Source: Phnomibacter ginsenosidimutans (GTDB lineage: Bacteria; Bacteroidota; Bacteroidia; Chitinophagales; Chitinophagaceae). From it: DNA of 64,000 nucleotides. Both the position numbers and the translations under genes were made by a program. The notes below the pieces were generated by a model that made no database searches, had not been told where the DNA came from, and was given only the letters and a program-made list of their open reading frames with translations. Positions within the stretch are counted from its first letter, which is position 1, and every line of letters begins with the position of its first letter. The DNA is taken from assembly GCF_009740285.1 (NCBI RefSeq), contig NZ_CP046566.1, positions 2,476,501 to 2,540,500 on the forward strand. The letters are read 5' to 3'. This document shows positions 53,168 through 61,259 of the stretch, in pieces.

Positions 53168-54010
53168 TTGCTACTGAAAGATTTTATACCTGCCCCCGAT
53201 GTGCAACAGTTTGTACAACTGTACCGCATAGTACACCTCCGTTTTGAGGCGGGGCAAGCCATTCCGCCAAAAGCTTACCCACCCCGCCCCGAACATTGCC
53301 TCGCTTTTTATCCTTTCGATACTGAAACAGTATTGTTCGATCAGCAGGGCACCATGCAACAACATTTACCCGTGGTGTTGTATGGCCAGCTTTCTGAAGT
53401 AACGCACCGCATCATCGGGCACAACTTCCTTGTATTTCAGATTATCTTTTACCCCGGCGCCTTGTACAACCTCACCGGTATACCTGCTTCCGAAATTTGC
53501 AATCAATACCTGCCGGCACAACACTTTTTCACTACCAACGTATTGCAGGTAAATGAACAACTGCGGGATGCTGACAGCTACGCCGCTATGCTCGACCTTG
53601 CCAACGATTTTGTTCGCCAGCTCATACACCGGCAGCGGCGCAGTTTGCTACCGGTAGATGATGCCTGCCGCTGGCTGCTGCAGCAAAATGGAATGGTGTC
53701 GGTAGATGCCATGGCCAAAGCCGCATGCCTCAGCAGCCGGCAACTGGAAAGATGTTTTGCAGAAAGAACCGGCATCAATCCTAAGACCTACGAACGCATC
53801 ATTCGTTTCGACAAAGCATTCCGGCTGCGCAACAGCAAGCCGCAATTCAGCTGGCTGCGCATAGCACTGGAAAGTCATTTTCACGACTACCAGCATTTGG
53901 CCAAAGCCTACAAAACTTTTACAGGCTTATCGCCCAATGCCTTTCATGCCATCGAAAACAATGCGCCGGAACGGCAATTTGGTTTGAGTGAAGGGTACTA
54001 CAATGATTAA
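53168..54010 (+). CDS. AraC family transcriptional regulator
   Basis: About 280 residues. The N-terminal effector domain (PEHCLAFYPFDTETVLFD, HNFLVFQIIFYPGALYNLTGI) resembles DUF6597. The C-terminal ~100 residues are the AraC double HTH: VSVDAMAKAACLSSRQLERCFAERTGINPKTYERIIRFDKA, then HFHDYQHLAKAYKTFTGLSP. No ATG lies near the conserved start; TTG 53168 (LLLKDFIPAPDVQQFV) fits family alignments, and TTG 53090 would add 26 non-conserved residues. It may control the neighbouring cupin gene. Confidence 0.85.
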   Translation: MLLKDFIPAPDVQQFVQLYRIVHLRFEAGQAIPPKAYPPRPEHCLAFYPFDTETVLFDQQGTMQQHLPVVLYGQLSEVTHRIIGHNFLVFQIIFYPGALYNLTGIPASEICNQYLPAQHFFTTNVLQVNEQLRDADSYAAMLDLANDFVRQLIHRQRRSLLPVDDACRWLLQQNGMVSVDAMAKAACLSSRQLERCFAERTGINPKTYERIIRFDKAFRLRNSKPQFSWLRIALESHFHDYQHLAKAYKTFTGLSPNAFHAIENNAPERQFGLSEGYYND

Positions 54011-54016
54011 GTAAGC

Positions 54017-54718
54017 TTACGGTTTTTGCAGTACTAAAATGCCATGCACATCGTCTGCCATGTGTGCACTGGTGCAGGTCAGGCCTGCTTCCCGTGACCA
54101 GCGCATGGCTTCATTTATGCTGCAGGGAAAATCAAACCGGACTACGTGATGGGTGAGTAATTGCAGGGCTGTTGCATCAAGGGCCGTCCATTGCTGCATG
54201 CGTTGCTGGTATGCTTCCAGATAATGCTCACGTGACTGATGCTCCCGTGCAAAAACATCTATCCAAACAAATTGGCCCTTGGGCTGCAGCAATCTGCAAA
54301 TTTCTTGCAATACTTTCCTTTTGTCATCATTGCTTACATGATGCAAGGCAAAGGATGCGTACACCACATGAAAAGTATTTGTCAACTGTGGCAACAGGGT
54401 CATAAAATCCTGACAATGCAATGTGGCTGGAATATTGGCTTCTTGCAAATGCTTTTCTGCCAGCTGTATTGCTTCAGCACTTACATCAATACCGGTGTAA
54501 TGACAGAGCAGCCCCCTTGGTTTTTGCCGGGCAATGATTCTTGCATCGCCAGCACCAATATCGAGTAATGATATGACCGTATGGCCAAAGGCATTGCTGT
54601 GCCATGGATTGACCAGTGCCGAAAGCGCCTGGTGCTGCATGTAATTATGCGCAATAATCTGTTGGTAAATATTCCAATGTTGCGCAAACAAAGTGTCACT
54701 TCCCTGTGGCTGTTGCAT
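54017..54718 (-). CDS. Class I SAM-dependent methyltransferase
   Basis: Methyltransferase of 233 residues: motif I SLLDIGAGDARIIA, motif II YTGIDVSAEAIQLAEKHL, motif IV FHVVYASFALHHVSNDDKRK, motif VI LLQPKGQFVWIDVF. The HH in SFALHH is typical of small-molecule methyltransferases of the Methyltransf_25/12 group. Substrate unknown. Convergent with the AraC gene. Confidence 0.83.
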   Translation of the reverse strand: MQQPQGSDTLFAQHWNIYQQIIAHNYMQHQALSALVNPWHSNAFGHTVISLLDIGAGDARIIARQKPRGLLCHYTGIDVSAEAIQLAEKHLQEANIPATLHCQDFMTLLPQLTNTFHVVYASFALHHVSNDDKRKVLQEICRLLQPKGQFVWIDVFAREHQSREHYLEAYQQRMQQWTALDATALQLLTHHVVRFDFPCSINEAMRWSREAGLTCTSAHMADDVHGILVLQKP

Positions 54719-55017
54719 ACTGTCATTTTATCATTGGTACAAGCATCTTATTGCCATACCCGAATGCATGCATCACAGCATTTCATTGCCAGTGCAGCGC
54801 ATTGCCCAACCAACGGATTGGTTGACTACAGGTATTAAACAAACAGATGAAACAGGGAAATGTACTTTCTCTCAGATGACTTTCAGGGTAAACCAAATAT
54901 ACAGGCCTGTAGTGAGTACAAATGCAAACGGTTGATATTTTTTCTCTATAACAAAGCATCGGCTACCCGCAGGCAATCGGTCTGATTTAGCTACATTGCG
55001 GATATAATACACATGCT

Positions 55018-55674
55018 ATGTTGCAAAAGCTTTCCTGGGCAGCGTTCTTGCTGATAATACTTTCTGCCTGCTCCAATTCTAACGTACTTTACTCTTCAGA
55101 AAAACTATTGCCCACCGGCTACGATCAATACAAAACCTTTGCGTTTTTGCCTACTACAGATACCCAGTATGCCAAAATGCTGAACAACAACCGCTTTTTG
55201 CCACTGCTTGCAGCAGAGGGTCGCACGGCTCTCGAAAAGAAAGGCTTGGTGCTCGACACCCTGCATCCCGATTGTTTGTTTACCTATCACCTCGTTATCA
55301 ACAGAACCTACCAGGGCAACCAGCAACAAGAAGTGGTATACAACCCACAAGTGTACAATGCGGCCAGTATACCGCTCTACAACCAAAGTGGCAGCGCTGT
55401 AAGTGGCGGCACCTACATGCGGGCAGGCACTGCACCCGGTAGCGGCATCTACTATTTCAGCAGCGACAACCGACCCTATGCTTTCAATGGAAAAATGACG
55501 GTAGATACACTACGGGAAGGCTCGATGGTGATAGATATGATTGACACCAAAACCAAAGCCATCATATGGCGCAGTGTGATGCAGGGCAAAGCCATAGAAT
55601 CGCAAACCATGCCCATTGATGCATCCATCCGGTATTACATTCCGAAAATGCTGAAAAATCTACCCCGTAAATAA
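55018..55674 (+). CDS. DUF4136 domain lipoprotein
   Basis: Lipoprotein of 218 residues (MLQKLSWAAFLLIILSACSN). DUF4136 marks: YDQYKTFAFLPTTDTQ, EGRTALEKKGL, CLFTYHLVINRTYQGNQQQE, a Gly/Ser/Tyr-rich middle, then EGSMVIDMIDTKTKAIIWRSVMQGKA and a C-terminal helix. Probably an inner leaflet outer-membrane lipoprotein; function unknown. It precedes deoD by 21 bases, so cotranscription is possible. Confidence 0.85.
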   Translation: MLQKLSWAAFLLIILSACSNSNVLYSSEKLLPTGYDQYKTFAFLPTTDTQYAKMLNNNRFLPLLAAEGRTALEKKGLVLDTLHPDCLFTYHLVINRTYQGNQQQEVVYNPQVYNAASIPLYNQSGSAVSGGTYMRAGTAPGSGIYYFSSDNRPYAFNGKMTVDTLREGSMVIDMIDTKTKAIIWRSVMQGKAIESQTMPIDASIRYYIPKMLKNLPRK

Positions 55675-55695
55675 TTTATCGTACCCTTTCTCCAC

Positions 55696-56403
55696 ATGAG
55701 CATACACATAACCGCCCCCGAAGGAAGCATAGCACCAGTAGTATTAATGCCCGGCGATCCGCTACGGGCAAAACTCATAGCCACTGAATTCTTAGCTGAT
55801 GCTGCACTGGTGAGCAGCACCCGCAATATTTTTTATTACACTGGTTTGTACAAAGGCCATCGCATCAGCGTAGGTGCCAGTGGCATGGGCTGCCCTTCTA
55901 TCGGCATTTACAGTTATGAACTGTACAGCAACTACGATGTACAGCACATTATTCGCATTGGCACCTGTGGTGCTTATCACAGCAACCTCCGGTTGTTTGA
56001 TATCATCAATGTGGCCAAATCGGCCAGCGAAAGCACCTTTGCCAAAGAAGCCTGGGGCTTTGCAGAAGAAGTGATGCTCCCACAAGGCAACGCCTATGCT
56101 ATCATCAATGAAACTGCGGCAGCCCGTCAGCAAGCTGTGCTCGATACTTCGGTGCATACCAGCGATTATTTTTACCGGGCCAATCCCGAACTACCCGCTA
56201 TTGCTGCAGCACATCAGTGTGCAGTAGTAGAAATGGAATCCTTTGCGCTGTTTGCCAATGCCCGCTACCTCGGTAAATCAGCAGCCTGCCTGCTCACTGT
56301 GTCCGACATCATTCCGACGCAGCAAAAAATATCGCCCGATCAACGGGAGCAATCGCTGCTGCCCATGATTGAGCTGGCATTGGAATCGGCGATACGTTTG
56401 TAA
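55696..56403 (+). CDS. deoD: Purine-nucleoside phosphorylase, DeoD type
   Basis: Reversible phosphorolysis of purine (deoxy)nucleosides. At 235 residues it has the hexameric DeoD length. Motifs: VVLMPGDPLRAKLIA, VGASGMGCPSIGIYSYEL, IRIGTCGA, VVEMESFALFANA and CLLTVSDI with the catalytic Asp (the position after SD). It is followed 14 bases later by a Crp/Fnr-type regulator. Confidence 0.93.
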   Translation: MSIHITAPEGSIAPVVLMPGDPLRAKLIATEFLADAALVSSTRNIFYYTGLYKGHRISVGASGMGCPSIGIYSYELYSNYDVQHIIRIGTCGAYHSNLRLFDIINVAKSASESTFAKEAWGFAEEVMLPQGNAYAIINETAAARQQAVLDTSVHTSDYFYRANPELPAIAAAHQCAVVEMESFALFANARYLGKSAACLLTVSDIIPTQQKISPDQREQSLLPMIELALESAIRL

Positions 56404-56417
56404 TTCCTGTCAGCAAT

Positions 56418-56981
56418 ATGCGTCAGTTACTTAGCCATATCCAGCAATACCATCCATTGAGTACTGCTGCCTGTGCGGCCTTAGAAAGCTGTCTTGAAGA
56501 ACAGGTAATGGCCAAAGGCGACTACCTGTTGCGCCAGGGACAAGTTTGCAGGCACCTGTACTTTGTAGAAGCTGGCGCAGTACGTGGCTACTACCACAGC
56601 GAGGACAAAGAGGTAACGCACTGGTTTGGCTTCGAACATGATTTCATTACATCCTTTCACAGTTTTATTACTGCCTCTGCAGCGGTTGAAAACATACAAC
56701 TGTTGGAGGGCAGCATTTTGTGGCGCATCAGCAAGCCACAGCTGGAAGCCTTGTACAACCAACACCACGATATTGAACGGGTAGTACGTATAGCCTACGA
56801 AAAATATTATATCCGCCTGGAAGAACGATTTGTAAACGGGCAATTTACCAGCCCTAAAGACCGCTACATGCAATTACTGCAGCAAGCTCCACACATACTG
56901 CAACGGGTACCGCTTCAAATGATTGCCAGCTACCTGGGCACTACACCCGAAACCATTAGCCGCATTCGCAGCCGATTATAA
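56418..56981 (+). CDS. Crp/Fnr family transcriptional regulator
   Basis: Protein of 187 residues. The N-terminal cyclic-nucleotide-binding-type barrel (AKGDYLLRQGQVCRHLYFVEAGAVRGYY) lacks the cAMP-binding RS pair seen in CRP; a helical link follows (ERVVRIAYEKYYIRLEERF), and the C-terminal HTH LQMIASYLGTTPETISRIRSRL. No cluster-binding cysteine set like FNR is present. A TTGAC-N4-GTCAA palindrome 34 bases after its stop, before the next gene, is a likely binding site. Confidence 0.88.
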   Translation: MRQLLSHIQQYHPLSTAACAALESCLEEQVMAKGDYLLRQGQVCRHLYFVEAGAVRGYYHSEDKEVTHWFGFEHDFITSFHSFITASAAVENIQLLEGSILWRISKPQLEALYNQHHDIERVVRIAYEKYYIRLEERFVNGQFTSPKDRYMQLLQQAPHILQRVPLQMIASYLGTTPETISRIRSRL

Positions 56982-57014
56982 TCTGTTCATGCTTTAACAA
57001 GCCCTTTGAGCTAC

Positions 57015-57028
57015 TTGACGGGCGTCAA
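57015..57028 (+). promoter_or_regulatory. Crp/Fnr-type operator
   Basis: TTGAC-GGGC-GTCAA has the half-site form and 4-base spacing of an FNR/CRP-family box, embedded in a 16-base inverted repeat. Its centre lies about 40 bases upstream of the start site predicted from the -7 element at 57051, the class II activator position. Confidence 0.6.
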
Positions 57029-57050
57029 GTAGAGGTTAATACCCGGCCGA

Positions 57051-57058
57051 TAGTTTTG
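57051..57058 (+). promoter_or_regulatory. -7 element of the YiaA/B-like gene
   Basis: TAGTTTTG matches TAnnTTTG and lies 24 bases before the ATG at 57082. Confidence 0.55.
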
Positions 57059-57081
57059 TGTATCACCAATACAAAAACGAT

Positions 57082-57492
57082 ATGCAAACATCTACCCTCC
57101 GCCCATCACCGGCATTTATGGCAGCCTCCTGGCTGGCCCTCATTATTGGCGTGGTGGCATTTATCATTGGCCTGTGGAATGCAGACATGCAACTCAACGA
57201 AAAAGGCTACTACTTTACGGTGCTCATGTTTGGTTTGTTTGCCGCCATCTCCGTTCAAAAAGCAGTACGTGACCAACTGGAAGGCATACCAGTAACGAGC
57301 TTGTATTACGGCATTGCCTGGTTTGCCACCCTGCTGAGCATCGTACTGCTCACCGTAGGTCTTTGGAATGCCGACCTCACCCGCAGCGAAAAAGGTTTCT
57401 ACGCCATGGCCTTTGTGCTAAGTATTTTTGGTGCCATTGCCGTCCAAAAAAACACAAGGGACCTGAAAGGCAGCGAGAAAAGTGAAGTATAA
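57082..57492 (+). CDS. YiaA/YiaB-like inner membrane protein
   Basis: Protein of 136 residues from ATG 57082 (an upstream GTG at 57058 overlaps the promoter). Two copies of the YiaAB two-helix unit: [50 protein letters not shown], then [48 protein letters not shown]. Inner membrane, function unknown. The upstream operator suggests control by the Crp/Fnr regulator encoded next door. Confidence 0.88.
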   Translation: MQTSTLRPSPAFMAASWLALIIGVVAFIIGLWNADMQLNEKGYYFTVLMFGLFAAISVQKAVRDQLEGIPVTSLYYGIAWFATLLSIVLLTVGLWNADLTRSEKGFYAMAFVLSIFGAIAVQKNTRDLKGSEKSEV

Positions 57493-57513
57493 CAGACACA
57501 GTTTACCAGCGAA

Positions 57514-57548
57514 AAATCCCCATTGGAAAAAAGGTCCAGTGGGGATTT
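57514..57548. terminator. Hairpin after the YiaA/B-like gene
   Basis: AAATCCCCA / TGGGGATTT with an inner GGA/TCC pair. The T run is on the minus strand, so termination for the plus-strand gene is uncertain. Confidence 0.5.
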
Positions 57549-57729
57549 GCATACATGAACAAGCAAAATGATTTACTATATCTAATGGCTGCTATCCTCC
57601 CCCTCAATGGTGCCATTCTACAGCATCTTGAAGCAAAGGTTTCTCAACAATCCTTCGGATTGCACCCGGACATTTGTTGCAGTAACTTCTCTCCTTGTAA
57701 AAGGGCCTAATCAACAAACTACCGGCGGC

Positions 57730-57761
57730 TAATTGCAAACAGCATAAATTAGTTTGCATTA
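57730..57761. repeat. Inverted repeat upstream of the secreted hypothetical gene
   Basis: TAATTGCAAAC and GTTTGCATTA pair over 10 bp with one bulge around an 11-base loop, 18 bases before the start codon. It could be regulatory or a remnant of a recombination site. Confidence 0.35.
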
Positions 57762-57778
57762 TCGGCAAATGAATACGC

Positions 57779-58216
57779 ATGAATAGAATTGTATGGATAT
57801 TCTTTATCTCAACCTTGAACTGTTTCAACACATCATCGCAGGCCAACAACTTAACATTTGACAGATTGACCATTGCGTTCAATGACAATTCGCTTATTCC
57901 TCAGTACTACACACTCATCGTTAAAACAAAAAAGGTCTATTCGATGACGCCTTTTGTAAGCTATTTACACATCAAAGGAGAAAAAAGCAGCACAACTGTC
58001 AAGCTAAACAAGACAACCAAAAAAAGTATTTTCAACACCCTACACCAGATTGGTTGCACAATCATATTACAGGATAATGCGCCCATTTCCGGAGATAATT
58101 ATTTCGTTATACAAACTTTTATTGCCGATACATTGACGAATACATATTGCATTTCTGAAGCACTGGCACCACCTGAAATCAAAAAAATGTATGAGGTGAT
58201 AAGCCGCCGCAAATAA
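57779..58216 (+). CDS. Secreted hypothetical protein, AT-rich
   Basis: Protein of 145 residues with a signal-like N-terminus (MNRIVWIFFISTLNCFNTSSQA), then a beta-rich body (LTFDRLTIAFNDNSLIPQYYTLIVKT, TTVKLNKTTKKSIFNTLHQI) and a basic C-terminus. No family recognised. AT-rich like the cassette genes that follow, and it may itself be an eroded cassette, but its own 5' boundary is not visible. Confidence 0.5.
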   Translation: MNRIVWIFFISTLNCFNTSSQANNLTFDRLTIAFNDNSLIPQYYTLIVKTKKVYSMTPFVSYLHIKGEKSSTTVKLNKTTKKSIFNTLHQIGCTIILQDNAPISGDNYFVIQTFIADTLTNTYCISEALAPPEIKKMYEVISRRK

Positions 58217-58381
58217 CAATAGCTTATTTTTTTCCTTACCAGCAAACTCCCTCGCAGGAGACATTGCTGCCAAGTCAAAATCGGGCAAGACAATCAAAGG
58301 ACATGCTGACTTCAGCACACTTGACATGAAGTGGATCCTTAGGCTTCATGAATACTGGCATAGCCTCCGCCCCGCAGCATT

Positions 58382-58542
58382 GCACAACACATTTATTTGG
58401 TAAAATGCCAACAATACAATTTGTACAACCGGGTGTATTGTACTAATAAACAATACAAAATGTATAACGCCAGAACATTGATAATCAATAATGTTTCGTT
58501 AGACCTTTTTTGAAAACAGTATCATATATTTACGTGTTAGGC
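58382..58542 (+). other. Possible degenerate attC or attI site before cassette 1
   Basis: GCACAACAC (58382) can pair with GTGTTAGGC (58534-58542), but the interior lacks the ACTTTAGTTC block shared by attC1 and attC4. It holds several other inverted repeats (CAATACA/TGTATTG, GTATTGT/ACAATAC, AACATTGAT/ATCAATAATGTT). The right end, GTTAGGC at 58536, is the junction of cassette 1. The 58217-58592 gap holds no gene. Confidence 0.4.
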
Positions 58543-58592
58543 GTAATTTGCAACCATCCAATTAGCGACACAGGAACAAACAATTCTACAGC

Positions 58593-59048
58593 ATGACCCT
58601 CTGGGACGATTTAATGCAAAACTTTTGGAAAGATGGTACAAGAGAGTGGCACAAAGGCAAAATTATTTCATCAATTGTTGTGGTCTTAGCATTGATTGTT
58701 TTTGCTTTTTATAATAGTAGACGTTTAAAAGCAAATGCCGCAGACAGAAAAGCAAATCTCAAATACACAATTGGAGTGACAGGCAAAACACATCACAATA
58801 TCAAAAGCTCCCAGCCGACTGTTGAATTTACTTATAATGTAGGTATGACTGAATATTCTGGAAACGAAATGATTGCAGCCAAATTTGAAAAATCTGTCGT
58901 TGCTAACGGCGGAAGATATTATGTTGAATTTTCCTCTAAAAATCCAAATAACAGTAAGCTGCTGTTGGACTACCCTGTGCCAGACACGGTCACGAATACA
59001 CAGGAAGAAGGTTGGACTTATATGCCAGGCTACAACAACAAACGTTAA
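58593..59048 (+). CDS. Cassette 1: single-pass membrane protein
   Basis: Protein of 151 residues. A cytoplasmic-side head (MTLWDDLMQNFWKDGTREWHKGK), one membrane segment (IISSIVVVLALIVFAFY), then a beta-rich extracytoplasmic domain: LKYTIGVTGKTHHNIKSSQPTVEFTYNVG, GGRYYVEFSSKNPNNSKLLLDYPVPDTV, and a terminal EEGWTYMPG. The domain pattern is seen in uncharacterised Bacteroidota proteins. AT-rich. The cassette starts 56 bases upstream and its attC begins 6 bases after the stop, leaving almost no extra DNA, as usual for cassettes. Confidence 0.7.
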   Translation: MTLWDDLMQNFWKDGTREWHKGKIISSIVVVLALIVFAFYNSRRLKANAADRKANLKYTIGVTGKTHHNIKSSQPTVEFTYNVGMTEYSGNEMIAAKFEKSVVANGGRYYVEFSSKNPNNSKLLLDYPVPDTVTNTQEEGWTYMPGYNNKR

Positions 59049-59053
59049 ACTAC

Positions 59054-59250
59054 GCCTAACAGCAGTTTTGCAATAGGCTGGCAGACGGAAGAGCAATCGG
59101 CAACAAATCTTTATTCGCCGGCAGTTATCGGCTGGACATTCATTATTCGACTTTAGTTCTTATTTTCATCATTAGTAATTCTAATCAGCTATTGTATCGG
59201 CAGACGAAACACAGAAGTCCAGCCCATCGCAAAGCTGTCGGACGTTAGGC
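59054..59250 (+). other. attC1
   Basis: GCCTAAC (59054-59060) to GTTAGGC (59244-59250), 197 bp. Arms pair as GCCTAAC/GTTAGGC, AGC/GCT, TTTGC/GCAAA and GGCTGG/CCAGCC with bulges. The interior has ACTTTAGTTCTTATTTTCA and ATCGGCAGACG, shared with attC4. Confidence 0.8.
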
Positions 59251-59271
59251 GCAACCAAAACCACCAGAAGT

Positions 59272-59685
59272 TTGAAGGACATAATTATAAATCGCTCTAG
59301 GATATCAAAACCCATCTTTTTTGCCGTCTTTATTTTTCTTGGTGTAATGTGTGCCTACTCAATTTGGAAGTGGATTATTAAGGATGTACTTATTAGTGGA
59401 GCCTTATTAGCTGGCTGGTATTTTATTTTCAAGCGTCAACCTAAACGTGCACAGACTTTAATTAAAATAAACGAAGAGCGGCTTTGGACAAGAAACAGAG
59501 GGAATAAGTATTGGAAGTCTGTTATCTGCATCAAATTCCGCTATGAGCGACACCGGAACTATATGGACGTATACGTTAGCAATGACGTCGTTGCGGACGA
59601 AGAGATTGATTTGCACGAGGTGGACATGCCGGTTTGGTGGCTAAAGCGAATTCTAAGACGACATGTAAAAGTGGAAAACCATTAA
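59272..59685 (+). CDS. Cassette 2: two-helix membrane protein
   Basis: Protein of 137 residues beginning at TTG 59272; no ATG lies near. Two membrane segments (PIFFAVFIFLGVMCAYSIW, VLISGALLAGWYFIF) precede a cytoplasmic PH-like beta domain (TLIKINEERLWTRNRGNKYWKSVICIKF, YMDVYVSNDVVADEEIDLHEVDMP) and a basic end. Function unknown; such small membrane/PH-like proteins are frequent cassette cargo types only in the general sense of being unassigned. The TTG start lies 27 bases into the cassette. Confidence 0.65.
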   Translation: MKDIIINRSRISKPIFFAVFIFLGVMCAYSIWKWIIKDVLISGALLAGWYFIFKRQPKRAQTLIKINEERLWTRNRGNKYWKSVICIKFRYERHRNYMDVYVSNDVVADEEIDLHEVDMPVWWLKRILRRHVKVENH

Positions 59686-59690
59686 TCTGC

Positions 59691-59824
59691 GCCTAACAGC
59701 GTATTGCAGCAATGCGGGCAGAAGCACATGGGATGAACTTCACAATTCTATTTAGCCGTTGTACATTAGTGGGGCTGAAGTGTACCAAATATCCGCACTG
59801 ACCGCAATACGTTCGACGTTAGCT
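59691..59824 (+). other. attC2
   Basis: GCCTAAC to GTTAGCT, 134 bp. Arm pairing: GCGTATTGC with GCAATACG, GCGG with CCGC, plus the core sites. The 3' core is preceded by TTCGAC, similar to TCGGAC in attC1. Confidence 0.8.
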
Positions 59825-59849
59825 GCCAGTAAATGACCCTGCTTATTAT

Positions 59850-60413
59850 ATGAATTCTTCAATTGGACATATTGCAAATCACAAGACAACTAATGAGCAA
59901 GGATTGATATTAGGTGAAATAAGTTTTCATGGCGTGGGGTGGCAAGCACAATTTAGTTACGACGATAAAATTGAAATTGACGTTATCAAATTATCAGAAC
60001 TTGACATTGGCGAACTTAAGAGTGACTATGAAACACTTTCAAGGCTTTTACGTGATATAAATTCGACAATTCAACAAACCAGAGAATTGGCTTCCGAAAT
60101 ACTATGTAATTTTATTGAAGAAGTTGGTGCCGATATTGATTTAGAAACATTACAAAATGCCCTAAATAAATTGGTTGACAGAATTGCTATTGAAGATAAT
60201 TGGAATGTGGGTCAAAAATTAGGAGAGAGCATTTACGAATTAATTTGTTTACAAAAAATCGACAAGACAACTGAATTTGAATTGATAAAGAAGCTTGCAT
60301 TGTTAGACAAAGATTTTCTGCATAGTTGTTTGGACGATGAAGAATATTTGCAAATCAAAGAAGTTAATGACTACATCAATGACAAAACAAAATGGTGGAA
60401 TACCGGCAGCTAA
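59850..60413 (+). CDS. Cassette 3: soluble acidic helical protein
   Basis: Protein of 187 residues. A short beta start (GLILGEISFHGVGWQAQFSYDDKIEIDVIKLS) precedes a largely helical, acidic body (LKSDYETLSRLLRDINSTIQQTRELASEIL, DLETLQNALNKLVDRIAIEDNW, DDEEYLQIKEVNDYINDKTKWW). No signal, membrane segment or known domain. It resembles small adaptor or immunity-type proteins in size and charge, but that is a guess. The stop codon lies inside the R'' core of attC3. Confidence 0.65.
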   Translation: MNSSIGHIANHKTTNEQGLILGEISFHGVGWQAQFSYDDKIEIDVIKLSELDIGELKSDYETLSRLLRDINSTIQQTRELASEILCNFIEEVGADIDLETLQNALNKLVDRIAIEDNWNVGQKLGESIYELICLQKIDKTTEFELIKKLALLDKDFLHSCLDDEEYLQIKEVNDYINDKTKWWNTGS

Positions 60414-60601
60414 CAAAAATATTTTCGCAACCCGGGCGGACGAGTTAATTCCGGGCATTAGTTCATTACTCAGCTTTAGTTCAGGGCAGACAATACTTCT
60501 CTGGTCAGCGTATCTAATTTCAACAGTCCTGCGCGTGGCAGCATCGGTACCGGGCGGACACAGCAGCTATCCCGGGCTGCGTAAATATCAGTTCGTTGTA
60601 C
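60408..60601 (+). other. attC3
   Basis: AGCTAAC to GTTGTAC, 194 bp. The arms pair well: an ATATTTTCGCAACCCGGG-type left arm matches CCCGGGCTGCGTAAATAT on the right at 16 of 18 positions. The interior has CAGCTTTAGTTCAGGGCAGAC. Confidence 0.82.
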
Positions 60602-60628
60602 GCATTTTTTTTAGACACTCTAAAGAAT

Positions 60629-61033
60629 ATGAAAATTCATAAAAGTACCTTATATATTCTGCTGTCGATAATTATTCTCTCCTGCTCAGAATATAAGCCG
60701 CAAAACTGCAAGAATTTTAAAACTGGAAAGTTTTCATTTCATTCAGAGAACACCGGGACAGACTTCTTAATTGACAGACAAGATACACTACATATTCAAA
60801 CAGAAATACAAACAAGAAATACTTCGGAGTGGAAGGTGGACTGGATTAACGATTGCGAATATAATATTTCATTACTACGAGACAATTATGGGTTAGTGAA
60901 AAGTTTCGAAGGTGAAGACCTGCCTACATTTAATTATAAAATCATAAAGTCAACAGGCGACTACTACATTTTCCAAGGCACGCATATCCCTACTCAAAAC
61001 AAGTTATCAGACACAGTATGGAAAATTAAATAA
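60629..61033 (+). CDS. Cassette 4: small lipoprotein
   Basis: Protein of 134 residues from ATG 60629 (MKIHKSTLYILLSIIILSCS; lipobox cysteine in LSCS). The body carries a pattern known from uncharacterised Bacteroidota proteins: CKNFKTGKFSFHS, FLIDRQDTLHIQTEIQTRN, KVDWINDCEYNISLLR. The ligand or function is unknown. A TTG at 60596, exactly at the cassette joint, opens the frame but is not a credible start. Confidence 0.72.
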   Translation: MKIHKSTLYILLSIIILSCSEYKPQNCKNFKTGKFSFHSENTGTDFLIDRQDTLHIQTEIQTRNTSEWKVDWINDCEYNISLLRDNYGLVKSFEGEDLPTFNYKIIKSTGDYYIFQGTHIPTQNKLSDTVWKIK

Positions 61034-61057
61034 CGGTCGATTCCACTTAAGAACTGC

Positions 61058-61251
61058 GTACAATATTGGGTTTTATGCTTGTTGGTCATGACCAACAAGC
61101 ATAAACTAATTGCAAATCCAAGCTGTGGTTCGGGCAGGACAAGCAACTTTCAACTTTAGTTCTTAAATTCAACATCAATTTTTCAATCAGCAGCGGTTGT
61201 CGGCAGACGGATTGCTATTTTCCAACCTGCATAAAGCCCTGCTCGTTATGC
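61058..61251 (+). other. attC4
   Basis: GTACAAT to GTTATGC, 194 bp. A GGGTTTTATGCTTGTTGG-type left arm pairs with the right arm at 15 of 18 positions. It also contains a perfect 34 bp palindrome (61072-61105). The interior ACTTTAGTTCTTA, AATCAGC and TCGGCAGACG match attC1. Confidence 0.8.
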
Positions 61252-61259
61252 GCTATGCT

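Noticed and set aside
58217-58536. Integron integrase gene or clear attI site
   Set aside because: No open frame of suitable size on either strand around the array; only degenerate inverted repeats are seen.
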